From Brevundimonas sp. (lineage in GTDB: Bacteria > Pseudomonadota > Alphaproteobacteria > Caulobacterales > Caulobacteraceae), in NCBI RefSeq assembly GCF_013912005.1, contig NZ_JACESB010000012.1, positions 1 to 64,000 on the forward strand: DNA of 64,000 bases, written 5' to 3'. The translations under genes were made by a program, and so were the position numbers. Below are positions 57,128-64,000 of this stretch, piece by piece (position 1 is the first letter of the stretch; each line of letters begins with the position of its first letter). The notes beneath the pieces were generated by a model, which was given only the letters and a program-made list of their open reading frames with translations, had not been told where the DNA came from and made no database searches.

Positions 57128-59206
57128 TCAGCGCCGGCCGCGGCCGAGGGGCACGAAGCGGATGGCCTGGCCGCCGCCGGGGGCGAGGCGCAGGGTCAGG
57201 ACGTCGGCCGAGGTCACCTCGCGGGTCGAGATGTCGATGGCCGTGCGGTTGTCGGTGAAGTTGGCCCCGGGGCCGTCGGCGTAGATCTCGGCGCGGTAGC
57301 GGCGGCCGGGGTCGAGGAAGCCGAGGGCGGCGGTGAGGACGCGCGGCTGCTCGTCGGTGATCGCGCCGAGGAACCATTCGTCGGAGTTGCGGTCCTTGCG
57401 GGCGATGGTGACGAAGTCGCCGACCTCGCCGTTCAGCACCCGGGTCTCCTCCCAGTCGACGGCGACGTCCTTGATGAACTGGAACGGGGCCGGGTTTGCC
57501 TCGTAGTTCTCCAGCAGGTCCGCGGCCATCTGGATCGGGCTGTAGATGACGACATACAGCGCCAGCTGCTTGGCCCAGGTGGTGGCCACGCCCTCCGGCA
57601 CCCGGGTCTCCATGCCGAAGATGCCCGGCGTGTAGTCCATCGGCCCGGCCAGCAGGCGGGTGAAGACCAGGTTGGGCTCGTGCTCCGGCGGATTGGCCGG
57701 CTGGCCCCAGGCGGCGTACTCCATGCCGCGCGCGCCCTCGCGGCTGATGATGTTCGGATACGTCCGGCGCAGGCCGGTGTCCTTGATCGGCTCGTGGGCG
57801 TTGACCGCGACCTCGTACCGGGCGGCCGTCTCGACGACCTTCAGGTGGTGGCGGGCCATGTGCTGGCCCTCGTGCCAGGCCAGCGCCGAGCCGCCGTCGC
57901 CGGTCGCCACGCGCGCCCCGCCGGCGTCGGCGACATAGCCGGTCTTCACCGAATGCCAGCCGTGCCGCTGCATCAGGGCGAAGGCGTCCTCGAGCTGCTG
58001 TTCGTAATGGAAGGCGTTGCCGCCGGTCTCGTGGTGGCCGACGATCTCGACCCCCTTCTCGCGGGCGTAGGCGGCGACGCGTTCGATGTCGAAGTCCGGA
58101 TAGGGCTGGGTGAAGCTGTAGTCCCAGCCGGAGCCGAACCATTCGCCGTCCCAGCCGACGTTCCAGCCCTCGACCAGCACCCCGCCGAAGCCGTGCTCGG
58201 CCGCGAAGTCGATGTGGCGCATCGTGTATTCGGTGGTCGCGCCGTGCTTCGGCCCCGAGTTCCAGCTGCGGGTGTCGAGGTGCATGTCCCACCAGATGCC
58301 GACGTATTTCATCGGCCTGAACCAGCTGACGTCGCCCAGCTTGTTGGGCTCGTTGAGGTTCAGGATCAGGCTGGACTCGACGAGGCCGCCGGCCTGGTCG
58401 GCGATCTGCAGGGTGCGCCAGGGGGTGTGGAAGGGGGCTTCGCGGACCACCGCGGCGCTGGTCAGGCCCGGGGTCAGCATGGCGCGGAATTTGCCGCCCT
58501 CGACCCGGCGCAGGTTCATGCCCGAATAGTCGACCAGGGCCGCCTCGTGGATCGACAGATGGGTCCCGTCTTCCAGCCGCATGGTCAGGGGCGTCTGGCT
58601 GACGCCGACCGAGGCGATCGGGGTCCGGTTGTAGAGATATTCGGCGCGGTTGTACTCGAAGGCCGGCAGCCACCAGGCCGTCCCGGCCGCGTCGGCGAGA
58701 TTGAACTCGGTCAGTTCGGCGCCGATGTTGACCGTCTTGAGCTCGGGCTGTTCGGGGAATTCGTAGCGGAAGCCGAGGCCGTCGTCATAGAGGCGGAAGA
58801 CCACGTCCATGCGCCGCATCAGGCCCCAGCGCTCCTGCAGCTGGACGCGCAGCTCGTTGTAGCGGTTGCGGATGAAGCGGCGCTCGCCCCACGGCTGCTC
58901 CCAGGTGTCGTCGTGGCTGGTGACGGTCTGCCCAAGGATGCCGAAGGCGCGCTCCAGCTTGCGGGCGTCGGTGAGCAGGAAGCCCAGCCGCGACTGGGCG
59001 ATGACCTGTCGTCCGAGACGGTGGACCGAGTACGAGACGAAGCCGTCGTTGTCGGCCTCCAGCTCGACGGAGATCACGCTCTCGGGCGAGGCGGCGCGGG
59101 CGACCCCGGGCTGCGCGCCGCCGGCCGGGGCGTCCTGGGCCGAGGCGGCGACCGGAACGGCGGCGACCGCGGCGCTGGTGGTGATCAGGGAACGGCGGTT
59201 GATCAT
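57128..59206 (-). CDS. susB: GH97 alpha-glucosidase (SusB-type)
   Basis: The 692-residue protein begins NRRSLITTSAAVAAVPVAAS, a twin-arginine-like signal. The GH97 catalytic barrel shows VEGWNVGWDGEW, VGHHETGGN, NAHEPIKDTGLRRTYPN and REGARGMEYAAW. The glutamates in HHE, HEP and the EGARGMEY segment correspond to those of the inverting SusB enzyme rather than the aspartate nucleophile of the retaining GH97 branch. It hydrolyses maltose and maltodextrins in the periplasm. It is divergent from the LacI gene, and overlapping TTTGC palindromes lie between them. It is the first gene of a leftward operon with the MFS importer and glucoamylase. Confidence 0.92.
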   Translation of the reverse strand: MINRRSLITTSAAVAAVPVAASAQDAPAGGAQPGVARAASPESVISVELEADNDGFVSYSVHRLGRQVIAQSRLGFLLTDARKLERAFGILGQTVTSHDDTWEQPWGERRFIRNRYNELRVQLQERWGLMRRMDVVFRLYDDGLGFRYEFPEQPELKTVNIGAELTEFNLADAAGTAWWLPAFEYNRAEYLYNRTPIASVGVSQTPLTMRLEDGTHLSIHEAALVDYSGMNLRRVEGGKFRAMLTPGLTSAAVVREAPFHTPWRTLQIADQAGGLVESSLILNLNEPNKLGDVSWFRPMKYVGIWWDMHLDTRSWNSGPKHGATTEYTMRHIDFAAEHGFGGVLVEGWNVGWDGEWFGSGWDYSFTQPYPDFDIERVAAYAREKGVEIVGHHETGGNAFHYEQQLEDAFALMQRHGWHSVKTGYVADAGGARVATGDGGSALAWHEGQHMARHHLKVVETAARYEVAVNAHEPIKDTGLRRTYPNIISREGARGMEYAAWGQPANPPEHEPNLVFTRLLAGPMDYTPGIFGMETRVPEGVATTWAKQLALYVVIYSPIQMAADLLENYEANPAPFQFIKDVAVDWEETRVLNGEVGDFVTIARKDRNSDEWFLGAITDEQPRVLTAALGFLDPGRRYRAEIYADGPGANFTDNRTAIDISTREVTSADVLTLRLAPGGGQAIRFVPLGRGRR

Positions 59207-59269
59207 CGGGGGAGGCTCCGGATAACGGGACTTGCCAAGCGCGGCCGCAGCGGCGCAGAACAAGCAAGG

Positions 59270-59286
59270 TTTGCAGCAAAATTTGC
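59270..59286. promoter_or_regulatory. Overlapping LacI-type operators between GH97 and LacI genes
   Basis: TTTGCAGCAAA at 59270-59280 and GCAAAATTTGC at 59276-59286 are both perfect odd-length palindromes and overlap. They lie between the divergent GH97 and LacI-family genes, so the LacI-family protein may control both directions. Confidence 0.65.
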
Positions 59287-59313
59287 AGCCGTGCCATTCG
59301 CGAGAAACGAAAC

Positions 59314-60324
59314 GTGAGCCGCCGCAACACCCGCCTGGAGGATCTGGCCCGGCTGGCGGGCGTATCGATCTCGACGGCGTCGCGCGCGCTCAACGACAGC
59401 CCGGCGGTCAACGCGCGGACCAAGCAGCTGATCTGGAAGCTGGCGCGCGAGCACGACTATCCCTTCCGCCGCTACATGCCCTCGGGCCCGGTCGGCGCCG
59501 AGGGCGTGATCGCGCTCGTCACCCCGCGCCCGCAGGGCCGGGAGGGGCGGCTGAGCGATCCCTTCTTCCTCGAACTGCTGGCCGGCGTCGGCGAGGCGGC
59601 GCGGGAGCGCGGCTGCGACGTGATCATGAGCCACTTCTCGCCGACCAGCTACGACGACCTGGTGGCGGCGATGAACACCCGCGCGGACGGGGTGATCTTC
59701 CTCGGCCAGAGCTTCCTGCACCAGAGCCTCAACCGGCTGGCCGAGACCGACGGGCGCTTTGTGGTCTGGGGCGCCCAGATGCCGGACCAGCTCTACTGCT
59801 CGGTCGGATCCGACAACCTCGCCGGCGGCCGACGCGCCACCCGCCATCTCGCCCGGCTGGGCCGGCGTCGCATCGTCTTCCTCGGCGACCTCGATCCGCC
59901 CGAGGCCATGCAGCGCCACCGGGGCTACCTCGAGGCGCTGGAGCAGACCGGCCTGGGCGTCGATCCCGACCTGATCATCGAGGCGCATTTCGAGGTGGAG
60001 TCCGCCGAGGCCTCGGTGGACGGGCTGATCCGCCGCGGCGTGCCGTTCGACGGCGTCGTCTGCGCCTCGGACCAGATCGCGCTCGGGGCCGTCCGGGCCC
60101 TGCTGCACGCGGGCCTGCGGGTGCCGGAGGACGTGTCGGTGATCGGCTTCGACAACGTCCCGTTCAGCCGCTACGCGCGCCCGGCCCTGACCACCATCGC
60201 CCAGGACACGATGAAGGCGGGGCGGCTGCTGGTCTCCAAGCTGATCGACAACCCCGGCGACTCGGTCGGCCGGTCGGAACGGATCCCGACCGACCTGATC
60301 GTGCGCGAGAGCTGCGGCGGCTAG
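59314..60324 (+). CDS. malI: LacI family transcriptional regulator of maltose/starch genes
   Basis: The 336-residue protein has the N-terminal LacI helix-turn-helix LEDLARLAGVSISTASRALN with the hinge region after NARTKQLIW, then a periplasmic-binding-like sensor domain with VGSDNLAGGRRATRHL, RRRIVFLGD and SVIGFDNVPFSRYARPALTT. The start is a GTG at 59314. It sits among maltose and starch hydrolase genes on the opposite strand, so it likely represses them until maltose or a derivative binds. TTTGC palindromes lie directly before it. The name malI is a proposal from context, as in Caulobacter. Confidence 0.88.
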   Translation: MSRRNTRLEDLARLAGVSISTASRALNDSPAVNARTKQLIWKLAREHDYPFRRYMPSGPVGAEGVIALVTPRPQGREGRLSDPFFLELLAGVGEAARERGCDVIMSHFSPTSYDDLVAAMNTRADGVIFLGQSFLHQSLNRLAETDGRFVVWGAQMPDQLYCSVGSDNLAGGRRATRHLARLGRRRIVFLGDLDPPEAMQRHRGYLEALEQTGLGVDPDLIIEAHFEVESAEASVDGLIRRGVPFDGVVCASDQIALGAVRALLHAGLRVPEDVSVIGFDNVPFSRYARPALTTIAQDTMKAGRLLVSKLIDNPGDSVGRSERIPTDLIVRESCGG

Positions 60325-60326
60325 AG

Positions 60327-61952
60327 TCATCCCTCGGCCAGCACCAGTCCCGCCGCCGGCGGCAGGGCGGCTCCGGAACCGGAGGGCAGGTTGACGCTCT
60401 CGACCAGCCGCCAGCCCCGCGGCGGCGCCCACGCCACCGCCTCGCGGCCAAGGTTGAAGGCGCAGAGCAGGCGCTCGCCGCCGAGGATGCGTTCGAAGCA
60501 GACCATCCCTTCCGGGGCCTCAAGCAGGCGCATCTCCCCGCGCGCGAGGGCCGGATGGGCCTTGCGCAGGGCGATCAGGCGGCGGGTGGCGTGGAGCATG
60601 GAGGCGGGGTCCGCCTCCTGCCGGTCGACCGCGAGGTCGACGTGGCGCGGATCCACGGGCAGCCAGGGCCGGCCGGTGGAGAAGCCGGCCTCCGGCGCGT
60701 CGGCCTTCCACGGCATCGGCGTGCGGGCGCCGTCGCGGCCCAGCGTCTGGGGCCAGTTGGCGATGGCCTCGGGATCCTGCAGCCGCTCGAACGGCACCTC
60801 CGCCTGCGGCAGGCCCAGCTCCTCGCCATAGTAGACGAAGACGTTGCCGCGCAGGCACATCAGCAGCAGCATGGCCATCTCGGCGAAGGCGCGGGGATCG
60901 CGCTCGCGGGCCCAGCGCGAGATCGCCCGCGGCGCGTCGTGGTTGGAGAAGGTCCACGAGGGCCAGCCCTGGCCCTCGCGGCCGTGCCAGGCCTCGGCCC
61001 CCTGGCGGACCAGCTGGCACTCCAGCGTCGGGGCGTAGAGGTAGAGAAAGCCGTAGGCGCTGTTCAGCCGGTCGTCCCCGGCGGTGAAGGCCTGCATCTC
61101 CCGCTCCGCGTGGTCGCCCCCGACCTCGGCCACCGAGAAGCGGCCGCCATAGCTGTCGGTCAGGGCGCGGATGCGCTTCAGGAAATCGACGATGGCCGGA
61201 TGCGACTGGTTGTGGACCTTGTCCTGGAAGTCGAACGGCCGGGTCCGCTTGCCGCCCGGCGGCAGCGGCGGGTTGTCCCGCAATTGCGGGTCATGCATGG
61301 CGAAGTTGATGGCGTCGAAGCGGAAGCCGTCGACCCCGCGCTCCAGCCAGAAGCGCGCCACGTCCAGCAGGGCGTCCTGCACCGCCGGATTGTGCACGTT
61401 CAGCTGCGGCTGCTCGGGCAGGAAGTTGTGCATGTAGTACTGGCCGCGGCGGGCGTCCCAGGTCCAGGCGGGACCGCCGAACACCGACTGCCAGTTGGTC
61501 GGCGGCGAGCCGTCGGCCCGGGCGTCGGCCCAGACGTACCAGTCGGCCCTGTCGCCGGTGCGGGACTGGCGGCTGTCGCGGAACCAGGGGTGCTGGTCCG
61601 AGGTGTGGGCGAAGACGAGATCGATGATGATGCGCAGCCCCAGCCGGTGCGCCTTCAGCACCAGGGCGTCGAAGTCGGCCAGCGTGCCGAAGATCGGGTC
61701 GACGTCGCAGTAGTCGGCGACGTCGTAGCCGAAATCCTTCATCGGGGAGGTGAAGAAGGGGCTGAGCCAGACGGCGTCCACCCCGAGGGAGGCGATGTGG
61801 TCGAGGTGCTCGGTCACGCCCTTCAGGTCGCCGACGCCGTCGCCGTTGGTGTCGGCGAAGCTGCGCGGATAGACCTGATAGACGACGGCCCCGCGCCACC
61901 ATTCGGCGGCGTCGGCTTCGGCGGCGGGGGAGGCGAGAATCTGGGCGGTCAC
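60327..61952 (-). CDS. GH13 alpha-glucosidase (oligo-1,6-glucosidase type)
   Basis: The 541-residue enzyme has no signal peptide, so it acts in the cytoplasm. The GH13 motifs are VYQVYPRSFADTNGDGVGDL, the nucleophile Asp213 in GFRFDAINF, the acid/base Glu276 in VAEVGGD, and Asp339 in FSNHDAPR, with a C-terminal beta-domain. It hydrolyses maltose or isomaltose-type linkages to glucose. Its start overlaps the stop of the alpha-amylase gene by 4 bases, so both are translationally coupled. The released glucose would enter the Entner-Doudoroff route via glucokinase. Confidence 0.93.
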   Translation of the reverse strand: MTAQILASPAAEADAAEWWRGAVVYQVYPRSFADTNGDGVGDLKGVTEHLDHIASLGVDAVWLSPFFTSPMKDFGYDVADYCDVDPIFGTLADFDALVLKAHRLGLRIIIDLVFAHTSDQHPWFRDSRQSRTGDRADWYVWADARADGSPPTNWQSVFGGPAWTWDARRGQYYMHNFLPEQPQLNVHNPAVQDALLDVARFWLERGVDGFRFDAINFAMHDPQLRDNPPLPPGGKRTRPFDFQDKVHNQSHPAIVDFLKRIRALTDSYGGRFSVAEVGGDHAEREMQAFTAGDDRLNSAYGFLYLYAPTLECQLVRQGAEAWHGREGQGWPSWTFSNHDAPRAISRWARERDPRAFAEMAMLLLMCLRGNVFVYYGEELGLPQAEVPFERLQDPEAIANWPQTLGRDGARTPMPWKADAPEAGFSTGRPWLPVDPRHVDLAVDRQEADPASMLHATRRLIALRKAHPALARGEMRLLEAPEGMVCFERILGGERLLCAFNLGREAVAWAPPRGWRLVESVNLPSGSGAALPPAAGLVLAEG

Positions 61953-63760
61953 TCGGAGCCTTCTGAAACGCAGACGACATAGCCCAGGGCGGGCACGGAG
62001 ACGGAGACCGCCCCCGGGGCGGCGGCGCGGGAGGGACAGTGCCCCAGCGCGGCGCGCCAGGCGAGGGAGTCGACCTCCACCGGCACGTTGACGTCGCGCG
62101 GGGCGGTCGAGGTGTTGAAGACGACGAGGGTTTCGCCGGCCGCGTCGAGGCGCGAGAGGGCGAGGACGCCCGGCTCCTGGTCGGCGACGCGCACCCGCAC
62201 CTCGCCGCGGCGCAGGCGGGGATCGGCGGCGCGGACCCGGGCCATCTCCGCGATGCGCCGGTACATGTCGGCGTTGGTATCAAAGGGGCCGGCGGCGGAG
62301 CCGATGCGGCGGTCGTCGGCGTAGGCGGCGACACGGGTCTCGAACATGTCCTGGCGGGCGCGGCGGTCGTCGCCGTCGCCGGTGAAACCCTGCTCGTCGC
62401 CATAGTAGATCACCGGCACGCCGCGGCCCAGCAGGACCAGGGCGTGGGCCAGGGTCGCGCGGTCCAGCAGTTCGGCGTCGGAGACGTCGGGCATGGCGTT
62501 CAGGATCAGGTGGCCGATGCGGCCCATGTCGTGGTTGCCGGTGAAGGTCGGCAGCCGGCGCGCCGTCTCCACCCCGCCGGCGTAGATGGCGTCCTCCATC
62601 AGCAGGTAGCCCATGGCGTCGGGGTGCTGGACGCCCGTGACCATGTTCTGGACGACGCGCTGATAGGCGAAGTCGAGCACCGTCGGCAGGCCGTCGACGA
62701 CCGTGTGCATGGCCGCCGCGCCCGACTGGAAGTCGTAGGTCTCGCCGAAGATGTGGAAGTTCGGAATGCCGCGGGCCCGGGCGCGCTCGAGGATGGCCGG
62801 GACGAAGGCCTGCCAGAACTCCGGATTGACGTGGCGGGCGGTGTCGATGCGGAAGCCGTCGATCCCGTAGTCGTCGATCCAGGCGCCGTAGACGTCGATG
62901 AAGCCCTCGATCACGCGCGGGTGCTCGGTGAACAGGTCGTCGAGCCCGGCGAAGTCGCCGTCCATGCGGGCCTCGCCGTACCAGGCGCTGTTGCCGCGAT
63001 TGTGGTAGAGGCCGACGTCGTTCAGCCAGGCCGGGACCTTGACCGTCTCCTCGCCGGCGGGGACGTACGGCGTGTACGCGTAGTCGGGGCGCGTCAGGGT
63101 CGAGAAGTCGCTCCCGGGCTCGCCGGTGAAGCCGGGGTTGATCGGCTGGCCGTCCAGGCCCCCGCGGCGCTGGTACGGATAGTCGCCCTTCCAGCGGTAG
63201 CCGCAGTCGTTCTCCGGGCATTCCCGATAGCGGATGACGTCGGCCGTGTGGTTGATGACGATGTCCAGATAGACCTTCATCCCGCGGGCATGGGCCGCCT
63301 CCACCAGGGCGCGGAAGTCGTCATTGGTCCCGAAATGCGGATCGATCCGGGTGAAGTCGGTGATCCAGTAGCCGTGGTAGGCGGCGCTCTCGTGGCCCGG
63401 CGGCCCCTGCACCGCCTTGTTGACGAAGGGCGGGGCGATCCACAGGGCGGTGACGCCGAGGCCCTGCAGATAGTCGAGCCGCCCCGTCAGGCCGGCGAGG
63501 TCGCCGCCGTGGTAGAAGCCGGGGTCGGCCGGATCATGGCCCGTCACGAGCCGGTCGCCCGCGAGCCCGCCGCGATCGTTCGAAGGGTCGCCGTTGGCGA
63601 AACGGTCGGGCAGCAGGAAGTAGATGACCTCGTCCTCGGGCAGCCGGTCGCGCAGACCGGAGCCGGGCGACTGGGCCCCCGCCGGCGCCGCGAACGCCGC
63701 CGCCGCGGCGGCGATCATGAGCGCGCGTGAGACGCGCGACGGCCGGAACCGTGCGGGCAT
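61949..63760 (-). CDS. Secreted alpha-amylase (GH13)
   Basis: The 603-residue protein has a signal peptide ending APAGAQ near residue 29. The GH13 motifs are present: DIVINHTAD, the nucleophile region DGFRIDTARHV, the acid/base HIFGETYD and the third carboxylate in FTGNHDMG. A C-terminal all-beta domain follows. It cleaves starch or maltodextrins outside the cytoplasm to feed the GH97 and GH15 enzymes and the MFS importer. It leads an operon with the GH13 glucosidase. The start codon is the first base of the signal peptide. Its upstream region holds TTGCA/TGCAA operators. Confidence 0.93.
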   Translation of the reverse strand: MPARFRPSRVSRALMIAAAAAAFAAPAGAQSPGSGLRDRLPEDEVIYFLLPDRFANGDPSNDRGGLAGDRLVTGHDPADPGFYHGGDLAGLTGRLDYLQGLGVTALWIAPPFVNKAVQGPPGHESAAYHGYWITDFTRIDPHFGTNDDFRALVEAAHARGMKVYLDIVINHTADVIRYRECPENDCGYRWKGDYPYQRRGGLDGQPINPGFTGEPGSDFSTLTRPDYAYTPYVPAGEETVKVPAWLNDVGLYHNRGNSAWYGEARMDGDFAGLDDLFTEHPRVIEGFIDVYGAWIDDYGIDGFRIDTARHVNPEFWQAFVPAILERARARGIPNFHIFGETYDFQSGAAAMHTVVDGLPTVLDFAYQRVVQNMVTGVQHPDAMGYLLMEDAIYAGGVETARRLPTFTGNHDMGRIGHLILNAMPDVSDAELLDRATLAHALVLLGRGVPVIYYGDEQGFTGDGDDRRARQDMFETRVAAYADDRRIGSAAGPFDTNADMYRRIAEMARVRAADPRLRRGEVRVRVADQEPGVLALSRLDAAGETLVVFNTSTAPRDVNVPVEVDSLAWRAALGHCPSRAAAPGAVSVSVPALGYVVCVSEGSE

Positions 63761-63808
63761 GGGGTGTCCTCCAGGCGTCCCCGGACGTCGTGGCCCGATG
63801 GATCAGTT

Positions 63809-63822
63809 TGCAAGATTTTGCA
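63809..63822. promoter_or_regulatory. LacI-type operator upstream of the alpha-amylase gene
   Basis: TGCAA and TTGCA form a 5-bp inverted repeat around GATT about 50 bases before the amylase start. The words TTTGCA and TGCAA resemble those of the operators near 59270. Confidence 0.5.
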
Positions 63823-63962
63823 GCGCGGGCGGTTTCTGTCAATCCGGCGAGGCGACCCGCCAGAAATGCGGCCGGAACACTGGTCTCCCCCGGATTCGCA
63901 ACCCTGAAGCGCGCCGTGTGCGTCACATTTCCGCCACGGTGCGGGGTCGGCGCGGCGGAGTC

Positions 63963-63978
63963 GCTTGCATGGGTGCAA
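63963..63978. promoter_or_regulatory. Second operator-like palindrome upstream of the amylase operon
   Basis: CTTGCA at 63963-63968 pairs with TGCAAG at 63973-63978 around TGGG, and GTTTGCATAACTTTGC follows. It may serve a divergent gene to the right of the window, possibly a maltodextrin TonB receptor, which cannot be seen. Confidence 0.45.
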
Positions 63979-64000
63979 GAAGTTTGCATAACTTTGCGAT

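Overview
The window is very GC-rich, gene-dense alphaproteobacterial DNA, most likely from a Caulobacterales member close to Brevundimonas or Caulobacter. This rests on four things: a zwf-pgl-edd-glk Entner-Doudoroff operon in the order known from Caulobacter, TonB receptors with alphaproteobacterial Fur-like boxes, a LacI-controlled maltose/starch locus with GH15, GH97 and GH13 enzymes, and the third-position GC that makes nearly every gene carry long antisense shadow frames. No rRNA, tRNA, CRISPR array, phage or insertion sequence was seen. No gap longer than about 300 bases lacks a gene. Layout, left part (1-24 kb): the window opens with a perfect 97-base palindrome and an AT-richer orphan lipoprotein gene. 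Next come a DUF819 membrane protein, an Asp/Glu racemase, a nucleoside hydrolase, an OmpW-like porin, an FMN-barrel protein, a ribokinase and a two-domain M16 protease (1-9.4 kb). A KDPG/KHG aldolase, small lipoproteins, an arylformamidase-like hydrolase and a lone AsnC ligand-binding domain follow (9.5-11.7 kb). Then come a pair of acyl-CoA dehydrogenases and homogentisate dioxygenase (12-15.7 kb). The operon for glucose-6-phosphate oxidation runs leftward at 16.5-21.6 kb; with the separate aldolase at 9.5 kb it completes a route from glucose to pyruvate. A secreted protein with two internal repeats and a ferredoxin-reductase-like flavoprotein close this part. Layout, iron region (24-34 kb): a TonB siderophore receptor with two operator-like palindromes is followed by a PiuC-type dioxygenase, both classical iron-starvation genes. 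An orphan SMI1/KNR4 (SUKH) gene, bracketed by the same short repeats as the first orphan lipoprotein gene, interrupts the region. A leftward six-gene operon follows: a TonB receptor lacking a signal peptide, a PepSY membrane protein, DUF2271, DUF4198, ApbE and a membrane-anchored flavodoxin reductase. A Fur-like box lies just before the PepSY gene. Layout, right part (34-64 kb): a CBS-containing hybrid histidine kinase; a divergent Mur ligase/LD-carboxypeptidase pair suited to murein recycling; a double retropepsin; a zinc metallopeptidase; a DJ-1/PfpI protein; a methyltransferase-desaturase pair; a small membrane protein/XRE regulator module with two palindromes in its promoter; ubiA; a three-domain DNA ligase D without a visible Ku; amtB; two paralogous secreted proteins each built of eight exact 12-residue repeats (the most novel-looking item); a UDP-glucuronate 4-epimerase; and finally the maltose/starch locus (glucoamylase, MFS importer, GH97, LacI regulator, GH13 glucosidase, secreted alpha-amylase) with TTTGC/GCAAA-type operators.
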